Assembly: GCA_964642175.1 (NCBI GenBank)
Contig: CAZXOK010000002.1
Location: 186,001 to 250,000 of the forward strand
Origin: JANQGG01 sp964642175
Lineage (GTDB): Bacteria; Bacteroidota; Chlorobiia; Chlorobiales; Chloroherpetonaceae
Reading direction: 5' to 3'
Length of the DNA: 64,000 bases
Shown here one piece after another: positions 34,333 to 43,605 of this stretch (positions are counted from its first letter, which is position 1; every line of letters begins with the position of its first letter). The translations under genes and the position numbers were made by a program. Under the pieces are notes generated by a model that was not told the origin of the DNA, did no database searches, and worked only from the letters and a program-made list of their open reading frames with translations.

Positions 34333-35437
34333 TATACAACAATGGGTTGACCAGTATGTTCGGTCGCTTGCCCCAATCTTCTATCTCAAGCTCAACTCAA
34401 CCGGCGGCATAGAAGAAACCAACGAGTTTACAGAAAAACTTGTTGGCAAAACTCTTAAAGGCCTCAATTTCAGTGATGTTGTTGTTGATTTTCAAGATAC
34501 GCTCAATTTGAAAGAACTCTCCGAGAATCCGCTTCAAAACCAAATGCTGAATGTGGATACCTTTTCGGGGCTCCCCGAAACCATCTATGCTACCATAACA
34601 GCGTTCGAGAAAAACTATGTGGTGCTGGGCTACATAGATATTGAGGAACTGGAAAACCTGCGTAAGGAAGTCCTGGAACTCAACAACGATATGATATCGA
34701 TGAACAGGATCCTTCAGAAAAAAACCCACGAGCTGGAGCGGCTAAACTCCATGAAAAATAAATTTTTAGGCTATGCCGCCCACGATCTCAGAAAACCATT
34801 AAGTATAATTTTATCTTACACGGAATTTCTTGAAGATGAGGCCCATGAGGCGTTAAGCGCCGAGCAGCAGACATTTTTAAAGAAAATTTCCGCCTCGGCC
34901 GATTACATGAAAACCCTCATTAACAATTTCCTGGATGTATCTATGATTGAATCGGGTACATTTAAACTTAACTGCCAGAAAGTAAACTTAAAAGCACTTT
35001 TGGACACTGCTTTCTGGCAGTTGGAATTGCAAGCTGGCAAAAAAGATATTAACATTACAACACGTCTCGATGAACATTTACCTGAGCTAAACCTGGATGC
35101 ATCTAAGTGCGAGCAGGTTTTTCTGAACATTATCGGAAATGCTATTGAACATTCCTATCCGCAGTCGAAGGTTGATATTAGAGTAATAAAATATAAACAC
35201 AGTGTTGATGTCTTAGTGCGGGATTTTGGTGTGGGCATTTCTGAAGAAGATCAAAAGAAGTTATTTCAGCCTAACCAGCGGATACGGACCACCAAAACCG
35301 GTGGCGAGAAAAGCACCGGCGTAGGGCTTATGATCTCAAAGAAAATTATGGAAGCCCATGGTGGCAGCATTGAGGTTAGTTCATCATTAGGCAAAGGATC
35401 TTGTTTTAAACTGATGTTTCCTGTAAACCCTAATTGA
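34319..35437 (+). CDS. sensor histidine kinase coupled to the B12-binding protein
   Basis: A 372-aa soluble kinase without membrane helices. The N-terminus (about 10-115) looks PAS-like, and about 115-145 is a coiled coil. The HisKA domain has the phospho-acceptor H155 in AAHDLRKPL. The HATPase domain (about 255-370) shows N-box NIIGNAIEHS and G-boxes DFGVGIS and KSTGVGLM. Its start lies inside the end of the B12-protein gene (14-base overlap), a strong sign that the two proteins act together. The next gene follows after seven bases. The likely phosphoryl receivers are those of the two hybrid kinases, but this is inference. Confidence 0.92.
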   Translation: MKPVDIQQWVDQYVRSLAPIFYLKLNSTGGIEETNEFTEKLVGKTLKGLNFSDVVVDFQDTLNLKELSENPLQNQMLNVDTFSGLPETIYATITAFEKNYVVLGYIDIEELENLRKEVLELNNDMISMNRILQKKTHELERLNSMKNKFLGYAAHDLRKPLSIILSYTEFLEDEAHEALSAEQQTFLKKISASADYMKTLINNFLDVSMIESGTFKLNCQKVNLKALLDTAFWQLELQAGKKDINITTRLDEHLPELNLDASKCEQVFLNIIGNAIEHSYPQSKVDIRVIKYKHSVDVLVRDFGVGISEEDQKKLFQPNQRIRTTKTGGEKSTGVGLMISKKIMEAHGGSIEVSSSLGKGSCFKLMFPVNPN

Positions 35438-35444
35438 TTAAAAA

Positions 35445-35906
35445 ATGCTTGAATCACTAAAAAAATCCGCAAAAACCCTCAGGCAACCCTCGGCCGAAGC
35501 AGCTGCCGAATTCAAAGAAAAAAGCCAGATTATAGCCGAGCAACTGATAAAAAAGCTCCACAAACACCCAAACCTGGAGAGTATAACGGGTCAAGGCAAC
35601 GAACCGCTCATGGAAACCAACAGCCATAATTTCTGCCGGTTCATGAGTTCAGTTTTTCTGGCTTACGATCCCAATATGTTTACTGAAACCTGTGTATGGG
35701 CATTTCGGACCTACCGCTCTCATGGTTTTCAGGTTACGTATTGGGCGGTTTACCTGGATATGATACTCTCCATTGTGCATAAAGAATGCAGCAAAAAAAC
35801 ATACACCGAAACCAGTCCGTTCTTTGATTGGATCCTGAATCACGTTCCAACATTTACAATGATTACAGACAAGCAACTTACAGAAGATCCAACCGCCAAT
35901 TCCTGA
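35445..35906 (+). CDS. small all-helical protein of unknown function in the B12-sensor operon
   Basis: A 153-aa protein I cannot name. It is predicted to be almost entirely helical with no membrane segment or signal. Residues about 58-115 contain a distinctive block, NFCRFMSSVF then VWAFRTYRSHGF then TYWAVYLDMIL, which looks like a conserved helical sensor or globin-like fold. The N-terminal 35 residues are Lys/Ala/Glu-rich. It sits seven bases after the histidine kinase and 36 bases before the 2429-aa hybrid kinase, so it probably belongs to the same signalling unit as an adaptor or accessory sensor. Confidence 0.6.
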   Translation: MLESLKKSAKTLRQPSAEAAAEFKEKSQIIAEQLIKKLHKHPNLESITGQGNEPLMETNSHNFCRFMSSVFLAYDPNMFTETCVWAFRTYRSHGFQVTYWAVYLDMILSIVHKECSKKTYTETSPFFDWILNHVPTFTMITDKQLTEDPTANS

Positions 35907-35942
35907 TAACAGGCTTTTTTAGTGTCTTAAGATGTCTGATTT

Positions 35943-38900
35943 ATGGTTGAAAAACTTACCATACTTGTTGTTGACGACGATAACGACCTGCTTACGGCTA
36001 CGGCCAGAATAATTGAAAAAACAGGGCACCGTGTTTTAACCGCAAACGATGGCTTGCAGGGGTTGGAGATCGTTAAACAACGGCATCCCGACATGGTGCT
36101 TTCGGATGTGGATATGCCACGCATGTCGGGTCTGGAGATGTGTAAAACCATCAAAACCGATCCCAATTTAAGTCACATATTCGTTGCCCTGATCACGGCA
36201 TCCAAAAAAGATGATAAAACCCAGGCCTCTGCCCTGAGCAAAACGGCAGATGCCTACCTGTTGCGTCCCATCCCAAATGCGGTGCTTAAAGGATGGGTGG
36301 AAGCCTTTACAAGAACCGTACTTTCTGAAAAAGCACTCTTGAAGTCGCACCAGCGACAGGACTTTCTGAATGCCATTCTCTTCTCCATCCGTAAGATCAA
36401 CAAGCTGATCAACCACGATCCCGAACCCGGGCACCTGGCCCGGCAAACCTGTGAGCTTTTGGTAAGTTCTGCGGGGTACGCAGGTGCCTGGATTGCGCTT
36501 TATGGCCCCGATAGTAAGCTGGAGCACCTGGCAATGAGCGGTAATTTTTCCCAAAACCAAGAAGCGTTAACAGCCCGGTTAAGCCATCGCCAAACCATAC
36601 CCTGCCCCACGTTTTACGATCACCAGAACAGTTTCACGATTGTAGATTCACCCGGCAAGAGTTGCCATGCCTGTGCGCTTTCAGAGAAATTAGCTGATCG
36701 CGGTTCGTACTGCGCCCGGTTGCAGGCCGGTGGCAAGTACTATGGCAATATCACCGTGTCGTTACCAAAGTCGTTAACCGATGATGCGCAATCCAAAGAA
36801 CTCTTTGCCGAACTGATCTCAGATTTGAGCTATGCCCTGCAACGACATGAGCAGAATCTGGAGAAAAAGCGCATCGAGCAGGAAAACACCCTCTACAATA
36901 AAATGGTAACAACCTCCAACCATAATATGTCGGTGATTGGTAAAGATTACCGGTATGTAATGGCCAACGACGAGTTTAAATCCCACTTCTGGCCGAATAG
37001 CGGGGACATTAAGGGCAAACACGTGGCCGAGGTACTGGGAGAAGACTTTTTTAAACACACCGCAAAAAAAAATATAGACCAGGCCCTGAAAGGCAAACCT
37101 GCCCGGGTTCTAACTCATCTGAAAAATGCAAGGGGAAAAGAGCTTACTTTTTCTGTGGATGTATTGCCACATATCTCAGAAACGGGCAAGATAAACCAGG
37201 TGATCATTAACGAGGTGGATATTTCGGAGCTTCGCTTAAAAGAACAGATGCTGATAGACAATGAGCGAAACCTGAAAACCCTGCTCAATAACCTGCCTTC
37301 CGTCATTTTCCGTTGCCATAACGAACCGGTTTGGGATATGGACTATCTGAGTGAGGGTTTTGAAAAACTTACCGGGTACAAACCAAATGAAGTCTTTAAA
37401 ACCAATGCCCTTGATCTGGCCAATATTATTCATCCCGATGATCGGCAGCCGGCATTAGAAAAAATAAAGGATGGGTTGAAAAAAGAAGGCCGGTTTTCGG
37501 TTGAGTTTCGCATTATTACAAAAAAGAACAAACTGCTCTGGGTATTCGAGTCGGGAGAGATTCTGAGTACAGATAATAATGCTCATGGGTTTATCCAGGG
37601 CATGCTCCTGGATATCACCGATAGAAAAGAAGCCGAGATTGATTTGTACAAAAGCCAGCAGCGTTTTAAAGGGATCATAGAAAGTACACCTGATGTATCC
37701 ATCCAGGGCTACAAACCCGATGGCACCGTCGTTTACTGGAACAAAGCATCAGAGATTCTCTATGGCTATAGCCCCGAGGAAGCATTAGGTAAAAAGCTAA
37801 CCGATCTGATTATTCCACCCAAAATGAGATCGCTGGTTAAACAAGCCATTAAACAAGCCGCCAAAACCGGCCAAATGCCTCCCCAGGAAGAATTGGTATT
37901 GCACAAAAAGGGAGGCGAGCCAATACATGTCCTATCGAACCATGCCGTGGTGAGCTATCCGAACGAGGAGCCCGAACTTTTTTGCCTGGATGTAAGTCTG
38001 GAAGAGCGCAAGAAAATGGAGCAGGCACTTTTAAGCTCGGGTGAGCGGTTCGAGAGGCTCTTTAATGCCTCTCCTGTCCCGCTTTTTGAAGAAGATTTTA
38101 CCGAAGTATTGGTTTATCTCAGAAAGCTACACAATAAAGCAGGCAAAGATCTCGAGGCATATTTCGACTCTCACCCCAAACAACTCATAACCTGTGCCGG
38201 GAAAGTTAAACTGCTCAACGTTAACCAGGCTGCGATAGAGCTGCATCAAGCAGCCGATAAAGACGACCTGATCGAGAATTTTGAAAAAAACTTCACCCCC
38301 AAATCCCTGGAGGTTTTTAAAAAAGAAATGATTGCGCTGGCAGAAGGCAAAACGGTTTTTGAAACAGAGGCCGAAGTGCAGACTTTCCGGGGCAAAAAGC
38401 GGCAAGTGGCTTTAAGGATGGTGCTGCTACCCAATAAAGAGGAACGTGATATCGGCATAGTTGCCACCACGGATATCACTGAGAATAAAGAGGCTGAGAA
38501 AGCTGTAAAACAAAGTGAAAAGAAATTCCGCAGCCTGTTTAATCTTTCCAGCGATGCCCTGTTCATCCAGAATTTTGAGAACGAAATTATTGAAGTTAAT
38601 GAAACGGCATCAACTTTACTTGGCTATACGCGAGAGGAGTTTTTTAAGCACACCGTAGCCGAATTTCAGCACGATAAAAGCCCCGAAGAGCTGGCCGAGA
38701 TTACTCAAACCCTGCTTAAGGATGGCTTTGCCATATTTGAAAATCGTTTGAAAACGAAAAAGGGCGACTTGATGCCGGTTGAAGTGGCGGCCAAACTGAT
38801 AGAGTACCAGGGCAAGTCGGTTGCACTAACACAGGTACGCGATATCAGTGATAGAATAAAATCTCAGGAAGCGCTTCGGCAAAGCGAAGAAAAATTCCGC

Positions 38901-41900
38901 AGCCTGTTTAATCTTTCCAGCGATGCACTGGTTATCCAGGATCTAAACCGCAAGATTCTGGAAGTCAACGATACAACCCTGGAAATATTTGGCTACTCGC
39001 GTAAAGAGCTAATAAAACGTAAGGTGGTCGACTTTCAGGATGAGATGAGCCCGGAAGATGTTCAGCAGCTCACGAAAGACTTGATAACGAAAGGCTTTTC
39101 AATAGGAGAATATCGAATCCGGAATAAACAGGGCCAGGTGATCCCTGTGGAAGTGTCCTCCAAAATAATCGCTTACCATGGCCAGCGTATGATCCTGAGC
39201 CAGGTGCGCGATATTACCGCCCGGAAAGAGGCTGAACAGGCCATTCAGAAACGCCTGACCTACGAGAGCATGCTTGCCGAAATTTCTTACCTGGCCGTGC
39301 GCGAGCCCAACGACTCGGTATTCTTCCCCATAATGCTTAAACTGATTGGCCAGACCTTTGAAGTTAGCCGCGTCTATGTTTTTAATTATGATGATCAGCG
39401 AAAAGAAACCAATAACACGTTTGAGTGGGTGGCCGAAGGCATAACCCCCGAAATTGAGAACCTTCAGCATATCCCTGTTGATACATTGCCATGGATCCAT
39501 GACCGCTTGTTCAATGGCCATATCATAGATATTGAAAATGTTGAAGGCGTTGATAGCATTCCTTCAAAACCGGACAAAGAGATCATCCTGCAACAGTCAA
39601 TTAAGTCCCTGCTGATAATTCCGCTGCTGGTTTCTGGTGAGTATTATGGCGCTATCGGACTGGATAATTGCCTGAACCAAAAAGCCGTGCCAGAAGAGGA
39701 AAAAGTGATCCTGAAAACCATTGGCTCCATCATTGAATCGCGTTACGAGCTGAATCTGGCCAACTACATCCTGCAACGCCGCGAGCAATTTTTAGACTCC
39801 ATTTACAATGGCATAGATCTCTCTGTGTATGTGGTGGATGTCGATGAGCAGGGTGATCTGAGGTATGCCGGATTCAACGAGGCCCACGAAAAGATAACCG
39901 GCCTAACCGAAGGTGAGTTCAAAGAAAAATCACCCTACGATTTATACCCGAAAAAGGTTGCCGAAAGTGTTGTTAAGAATTTAAAAAAATGCGTAAAGCA
40001 AAAAGAAAGGCTGCAGTACGAAGAAGAACTGCCTTACCGGGGCAAGCCATACATCTGGGAAACCCGGCTTCATCCGTTAATCGGCCATTCGGGTAAGGTA
40101 TACCGGATTATCGTGACCAGCCAGGAAATCTCAGGACGTAAAGAGGCAGAACAGGCCCTGAAATTAAGCCAGTCGCGTTATAAGACGCTTTTTGAGCTGC
40201 CAAACGATTTCATATTCCTGCATTATTTCAATCCCGAAGATGGCTCGGGCAAGTTTATTGAAGTCAACGACTGGGCTTGCGAGCGCCTGGGGTACACCAA
40301 GGCCGAGCTAAGCCTGATGCAACCCACAGATATTATCTCTGATGATGACCTGAATGTTGTGCCCAAAGAGAAGGCGATATTAAAGGCCACCAACGAATTG
40401 CGTTTCTACAAGCACCTTATGACTAAAAAAGGTGAACAGATTCCGGTTGAGCTTCATGCCCGGATTTTTGAGCACCAGGGTCAAACCATGGCCATCTCTA
40501 TTGGCCGCGATATGACCACACAAATTAAAACGCAGGAAAAGATTCGCGAAAGTGAAGAGCGGTTTAAAGGAATATTTAACAATATGGCCAATGGTGTGGC
40601 TATTTATAAACCTCTCGATCTTGGGGAAGACTTCGAAATAAAAGAGATCAACCGCAGTGGTTCGGCCATTATGAAGAACCCGGCCGACGAAATAGTAGGC
40701 AACCGACTCTCGGAGTTCTCAACAGCGGCACAGCATATGGGTATGATGGAAGTTCTAAAAAAAGTCTATAGCTCCGGCAACGCCGAGCGGCTCAGTACCC
40801 ACATAACCAGTGAGCAACACCTGGATATATGGCTCGATAACTACATTTTCAGGTTAAGTAATGGTGAGATTATTGTTGTCTTCGAAGACATTTCCGAGCG
40901 CATTCGTGCAAGAGAAGCCCTTCGCAAAAGTGCCGAGAAATACAGGTTGCTGGCCAACAATGTAACGGATGTGATCTGGCAGATGGACCTGAAAATGCAT
41001 TTTACATATGTAAGTCCGTCTATTTATAATATTACCGGCTACACGGTGTCGGAGTGGCTGAACCTGCATCTCAGCGATCCCAAATCGGTTAAAACATTTA
41101 TCAATTTAAGCCGGCAGATTATCGACTTTGTCGAGCATAAGAATCCCAAAGAGACAATCCTGTTCGAAAGTTACCTTACCCGCAAAGACGGTGAGCGTAT
41201 AGATGTGGAAATAACCGGAAAAATGCTGACCTCCGATAAAGGAAAACTTGTCGGTATCCAGGGCATCATTCGTGATATTACCGAGCGAAAACAAGCCGAG
41301 CTCGAGTTGAAAACAAGCCGGGAAAGCCTTGAAAATATCTTTAAAGCTTCCCCGATCGGTATTGGTATTGTAGAAGGCCGGAGGTTTGTAAAGGTAAATG
41401 ATGCGTTTCTGAATATGCTGGGCTACACCCCGGATGAGATTATAAATATAAGTACCCGGATCATATACCCTTCCGATCATGAGTATGACCGCATGGGCAA
41501 GGTGCACTATGCACAGATCGAACAAAAAGGCCGGGCATTTAATGTTACCCGGTTCCGCCACAAAAATGGCAAGCTTATTGATATCCATCTGCGGTCTAAA
41601 AAAATGGACATGCATGAAGGTGATAATGCCATTATCTTTACTGCCCTGGATGTAACCGATCAACTGAAAGCTTCGGAAGCCCTGATGCAGAGCGAAGAAA
41701 AATTCCGAACCCTGATCTCGGCTATTAAAGACGTTTTCTGGATCATATCACCCAAGTTCGAAAAGATCCATTTCCTGAGCCCAAGTTATGAAGACATTTT
41801 TGGCCGTTCGACAGATGATCTAATGCAAGATCCTGAATCGTGGTGCAACCTGATGCATGAGGATGATTGTAAGGCGTACATAAAAATTCATAACCATGTC

Positions 41901-43232
41901 CTGGAAACTTCCGAAGCCTACACGGCAGAGTACCGCATTATAACTCCCGGCGGCGTTGAAAAGTGGATCTATGAAAAAGGATTTCCGATTCATGACGCCC
42001 TGGGCAAGGTAAAACTGATGGCCGGTAGCTCCAGCGATATAACCAGTACCAAAAACCTCGAACAAGAGCACGAGCATTTACAGGAACAGTTGCGCCAAAG
42101 CCAGAAAATGGAAGCCATTGGCCAACTGGCCGGCGGCGTAGCCCACGACTTTAACAACATTCTGCAGGCTGTTTTGGGATATGCCCAGCTTCTGAAAGAT
42201 ACACTTGAGCAAGAATCCAGCGAGTATGAATGCGCCAACGAAATCTATTCGGGTGCTGAACGGGCAGCCGGGTTAACACAGCAATTGTTGGCATTCAGCC
42301 GTCGCCAGATCATAGAACTGGCCCCGGTTCAATTAAACAAAGTAGTCGATAACCTGTGCTCACTGATCAACCGGTTGATCAGTGAGCAGGTTCAGTTGGA
42401 GGTGGTTTTAAATCCGGAGCTTAAAACCATGAAAGGTGATGTAGGCCAGATTGAGCAAATATTGTTGAATTTATGTATCAATGCCCGCGATGCCATGCCG
42501 GAAGGGGGCCGCATATCCATTAAAACGATGCAAGTAACATTTGATGATGAGTTTTGCCAGCATAACAACTGGGCACAACCCGGGCAGTTTGTTGGTCTGG
42601 AGATTACCGATACCGGAAAAGGAATACCCGAAGAGATCAAAGACAAAATATTTGACCCGTTTTTTACCACTAAGCCATTGGGCCAGGGCACCGGATTGGG
42701 CTTAGCAACCGTTTATGGCATTATTAAACAACATAATGGCCTGATCAATGTTGTTAGTGAGCTAAACCGGGGCGCCACTTTCAGGATATACTTCCCTGCA
42801 ACCGATGCAGCCCCCGAAGGGCAGTCCCAGGCGGAAACCTTTAAGCAAACCCGTGGCAACGAAACCATCCTGATCGCCGAAGATGATGCTTCTTTGCGCA
42901 GGCTGGTAAGTAAAATTCTTACCGATCAGGGCTATACGGTATTAGAAGCCGAAGATGGCCAGCAGGCTACAGAGATTGCCGAAGCACATCTTAAACTGAT
43001 CGATTTGGTGGTTCTGGATGTTGTGATGCCCAGAAAAACGGGTAAGGTGGTTATGGAAGAAGTTCATGCATTAAAGCCAGATCTGCCTATAATATTTATA
43101 AGTGGATACTCATCAGGTGGCATACATGCCAATTTTGTCCTTGAAAAGGGCTTGATGTTTATCCAAAAACCATTTAACATTAAGAAGTTACTGGGTAAGA
43201 TCAGAGAAATACTGGATAGTAAAAAACTCTAA
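35943..43232 (+). CDS. giant hybrid histidine kinase with receiver, two GAF and about twelve PAS domains
   Basis: A 2429-aa soluble protein, very large for a bacterial kinase. By reading: receiver 1-125 (phospho-acceptor D55), Cys-containing GAF about 139-302, six PAS about 317-1098, GAF about 1103-1275, six PAS about 1280-2040, HisKA with H2068 in GGVAHDFNN, HATPase about 2165-2285, and a C-terminal receiver about 2305-2425 with D2359. The first receiver has Arg where the signalling lysine usually is (YLLRPIPN); the second keeps it (IQKPF). PAS units 5 and 6 are a recent tandem copy. No membrane helices were seen. It is the last gene of the B12-sensor operon. Input ligands are unknown. Confidence 0.9.
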   Translation: MVEKLTILVVDDDNDLLTATARIIEKTGHRVLTANDGLQGLEIVKQRHPDMVLSDVDMPRMSGLEMCKTIKTDPNLSHIFVALITASKKDDKTQASALSKTADAYLLRPIPNAVLKGWVEAFTRTVLSEKALLKSHQRQDFLNAILFSIRKINKLINHDPEPGHLARQTCELLVSSAGYAGAWIALYGPDSKLEHLAMSGNFSQNQEALTARLSHRQTIPCPTFYDHQNSFTIVDSPGKSCHACALSEKLADRGSYCARLQAGGKYYGNITVSLPKSLTDDAQSKELFAELISDLSYALQRHEQNLEKKRIEQENTLYNKMVTTSNHNMSVIGKDYRYVMANDEFKSHFWPNSGDIKGKHVAEVLGEDFFKHTAKKNIDQALKGKPARVLTHLKNARGKELTFSVDVLPHISETGKINQVIINEVDISELRLKEQMLIDNERNLKTLLNNLPSVIFRCHNEPVWDMDYLSEGFEKLTGYKPNEVFKTNALDLANIIHPDDRQPALEKIKDGLKKEGRFSVEFRIITKKNKLLWVFESGEILSTDNNAHGFIQGMLLDITDRKEAEIDLYKSQQRFKGIIESTPDVSIQGYKPDGTVVYWNKASEILYGYSPEEALGKKLTDLIIPPKMRSLVKQAIKQAAKTGQMPPQEELVLHKKGGEPIHVLSNHAVVSYPNEEPELFCLDVSLEERKKMEQALLSSGERFERLFNASPVPLFEEDFTEVLVYLRKLHNKAGKDLEAYFDSHPKQLITCAGKVKLLNVNQAAIELHQAADKDDLIENFEKNFTPKSLEVFKKEMIALAEGKTVFETEAEVQTFRGKKRQVALRMVLLPNKEERDIGIVATTDITENKEAEKAVKQSEKKFRSLFNLSSDALFIQNFENEIIEVNETASTLLGYTREEFFKHTVAEFQHDKSPEELAEITQTLLKDGFAIFENRLKTKKGDLMPVEVAAKLIEYQGKSVALTQVRDISDRIKSQEALRQSEEKFRSLFNLSSDALVIQDLNRKILEVNDTTLEIFGYSRKELIKRKVVDFQDEMSPEDVQQLTKDLITKGFSIGEYRIRNKQGQVIPVEVSSKIIAYHGQRMILSQVRDITARKEAEQAIQKRLTYESMLAEISYLAVREPNDSVFFPIMLKLIGQTFEVSRVYVFNYDDQRKETNNTFEWVAEGITPEIENLQHIPVDTLPWIHDRLFNGHIIDIENVEGVDSIPSKPDKEIILQQSIKSLLIIPLLVSGEYYGAIGLDNCLNQKAVPEEEKVILKTIGSIIESRYELNLANYILQRREQFLDSIYNGIDLSVYVVDVDEQGDLRYAGFNEAHEKITGLTEGEFKEKSPYDLYPKKVAESVVKNLKKCVKQKERLQYEEELPYRGKPYIWETRLHPLIGHSGKVYRIIVTSQEISGRKEAEQALKLSQSRYKTLFELPNDFIFLHYFNPEDGSGKFIEVNDWACERLGYTKAELSLMQPTDIISDDDLNVVPKEKAILKATNELRFYKHLMTKKGEQIPVELHARIFEHQGQTMAISIGRDMTTQIKTQEKIRESEERFKGIFNNMANGVAIYKPLDLGEDFEIKEINRSGSAIMKNPADEIVGNRLSEFSTAAQHMGMMEVLKKVYSSGNAERLSTHITSEQHLDIWLDNYIFRLSNGEIIVVFEDISERIRAREALRKSAEKYRLLANNVTDVIWQMDLKMHFTYVSPSIYNITGYTVSEWLNLHLSDPKSVKTFINLSRQIIDFVEHKNPKETILFESYLTRKDGERIDVEITGKMLTSDKGKLVGIQGIIRDITERKQAELELKTSRESLENIFKASPIGIGIVEGRRFVKVNDAFLNMLGYTPDEIINISTRIIYPSDHEYDRMGKVHYAQIEQKGRAFNVTRFRHKNGKLIDIHLRSKKMDMHEGDNAIIFTALDVTDQLKASEALMQSEEKFRTLISAIKDVFWIISPKFEKIHFLSPSYEDIFGRSTDDLMQDPESWCNLMHEDDCKAYIKIHNHVLETSEAYTAEYRIITPGGVEKWIYEKGFPIHDALGKVKLMAGSSSDITSTKNLEQEHEHLQEQLRQSQKMEAIGQLAGGVAHDFNNILQAVLGYAQLLKDTLEQESSEYECANEIYSGAERAAGLTQQLLAFSRRQIIELAPVQLNKVVDNLCSLINRLISEQVQLEVVLNPELKTMKGDVGQIEQILLNLCINARDAMPEGGRISIKTMQVTFDDEFCQHNNWAQPGQFVGLEITDTGKGIPEEIKDKIFDPFFTTKPLGQGTGLGLATVYGIIKQHNGLINVVSELNRGATFRIYFPATDAAPEGQSQAETFKQTRGNETILIAEDDASLRRLVSKILTDQGYTVLEAEDGQQATEIAEAHLKLIDLVVLDVVMPRKTGKVVMEEVHALKPDLPIIFISGYSSGGIHANFVLEKGLMFIQKPFNIKKLLGKIREILDSKKL
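38523..38926 (+). repeat. direct repeat marking an internal PAS-domain duplication
   Basis: A 35-base sequence at 38523-38557 recurs identically at 38892-38926. The 369-base spacing equals 123 codons, one PAS unit. The two encoded units (about residues 851-973 and 974-1097) are similar over their whole length, starting E-K-K/E-K-F-R-S-L-F-N-L-S-S-D-A-L. Confidence 0.85.
42358..42387. repeat. 30-bp perfect palindrome inside the giant kinase gene
   Basis: Both strands read identically across 42358-42387 (centre ACC|GGT). The flanking AACCTG (42351-42356) and CAGGTT (42387-42392) extend the symmetry with a two-base bulge and one shared base. It encodes part of NLCSLINRLISEQV near the HATPase domain. 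Confidence 0.9.
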
Positions 43233-43605
43233 CACATTCGATTTATCCATTTGCTAAAAACCAGCTAAGCCGGATGGCATTAGTGCCGAAAAATACAATA
43301 TTGTATGAACCTAACGTGCAGGGTGAGTGAACCGGCTAAAAATTTCGATAAATAAGCTCAGCATTGTATAGATATATGTAAATCATTTGCGTACTATGCA
43401 TTAACCCTGTTCATTGCCAGCTTTTCCCGTAGATATTTTCATTAACAAGCGTTCTGTGATTGCCCTTTAAAACGGGAAAATTAGTTTTTTCTGAGCTGAA
43501 ATACCGATATTGCAGTGGCACTTAGCGCAGACTTAGTGTTACAAGAAATTTTTTAAGGCACCGATAAGTTTTTTTAAGGTTTTTGGTCCTTATCACCGTT
43601 GAAAA
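43233..43605. other. spacer between the two hybrid kinase genes
   Basis: About 370 bases without a supported gene. It holds a 14-base perfect palindrome (43293-43306, ATACAATATTGTAT) that could be an operator for the downstream kinase gene. No terminator hairpin with a T run was found after the first gene, so read-through is possible. Confidence 0.4.

Noticed and set aside
13183..43280. The 13-mer AGCCGGATGGCAT found in two spacers (13183 and 43268)
   Set aside because: Matches of this length are expected by chance in 64 kb, and neither copy forms a convincing shared structure.
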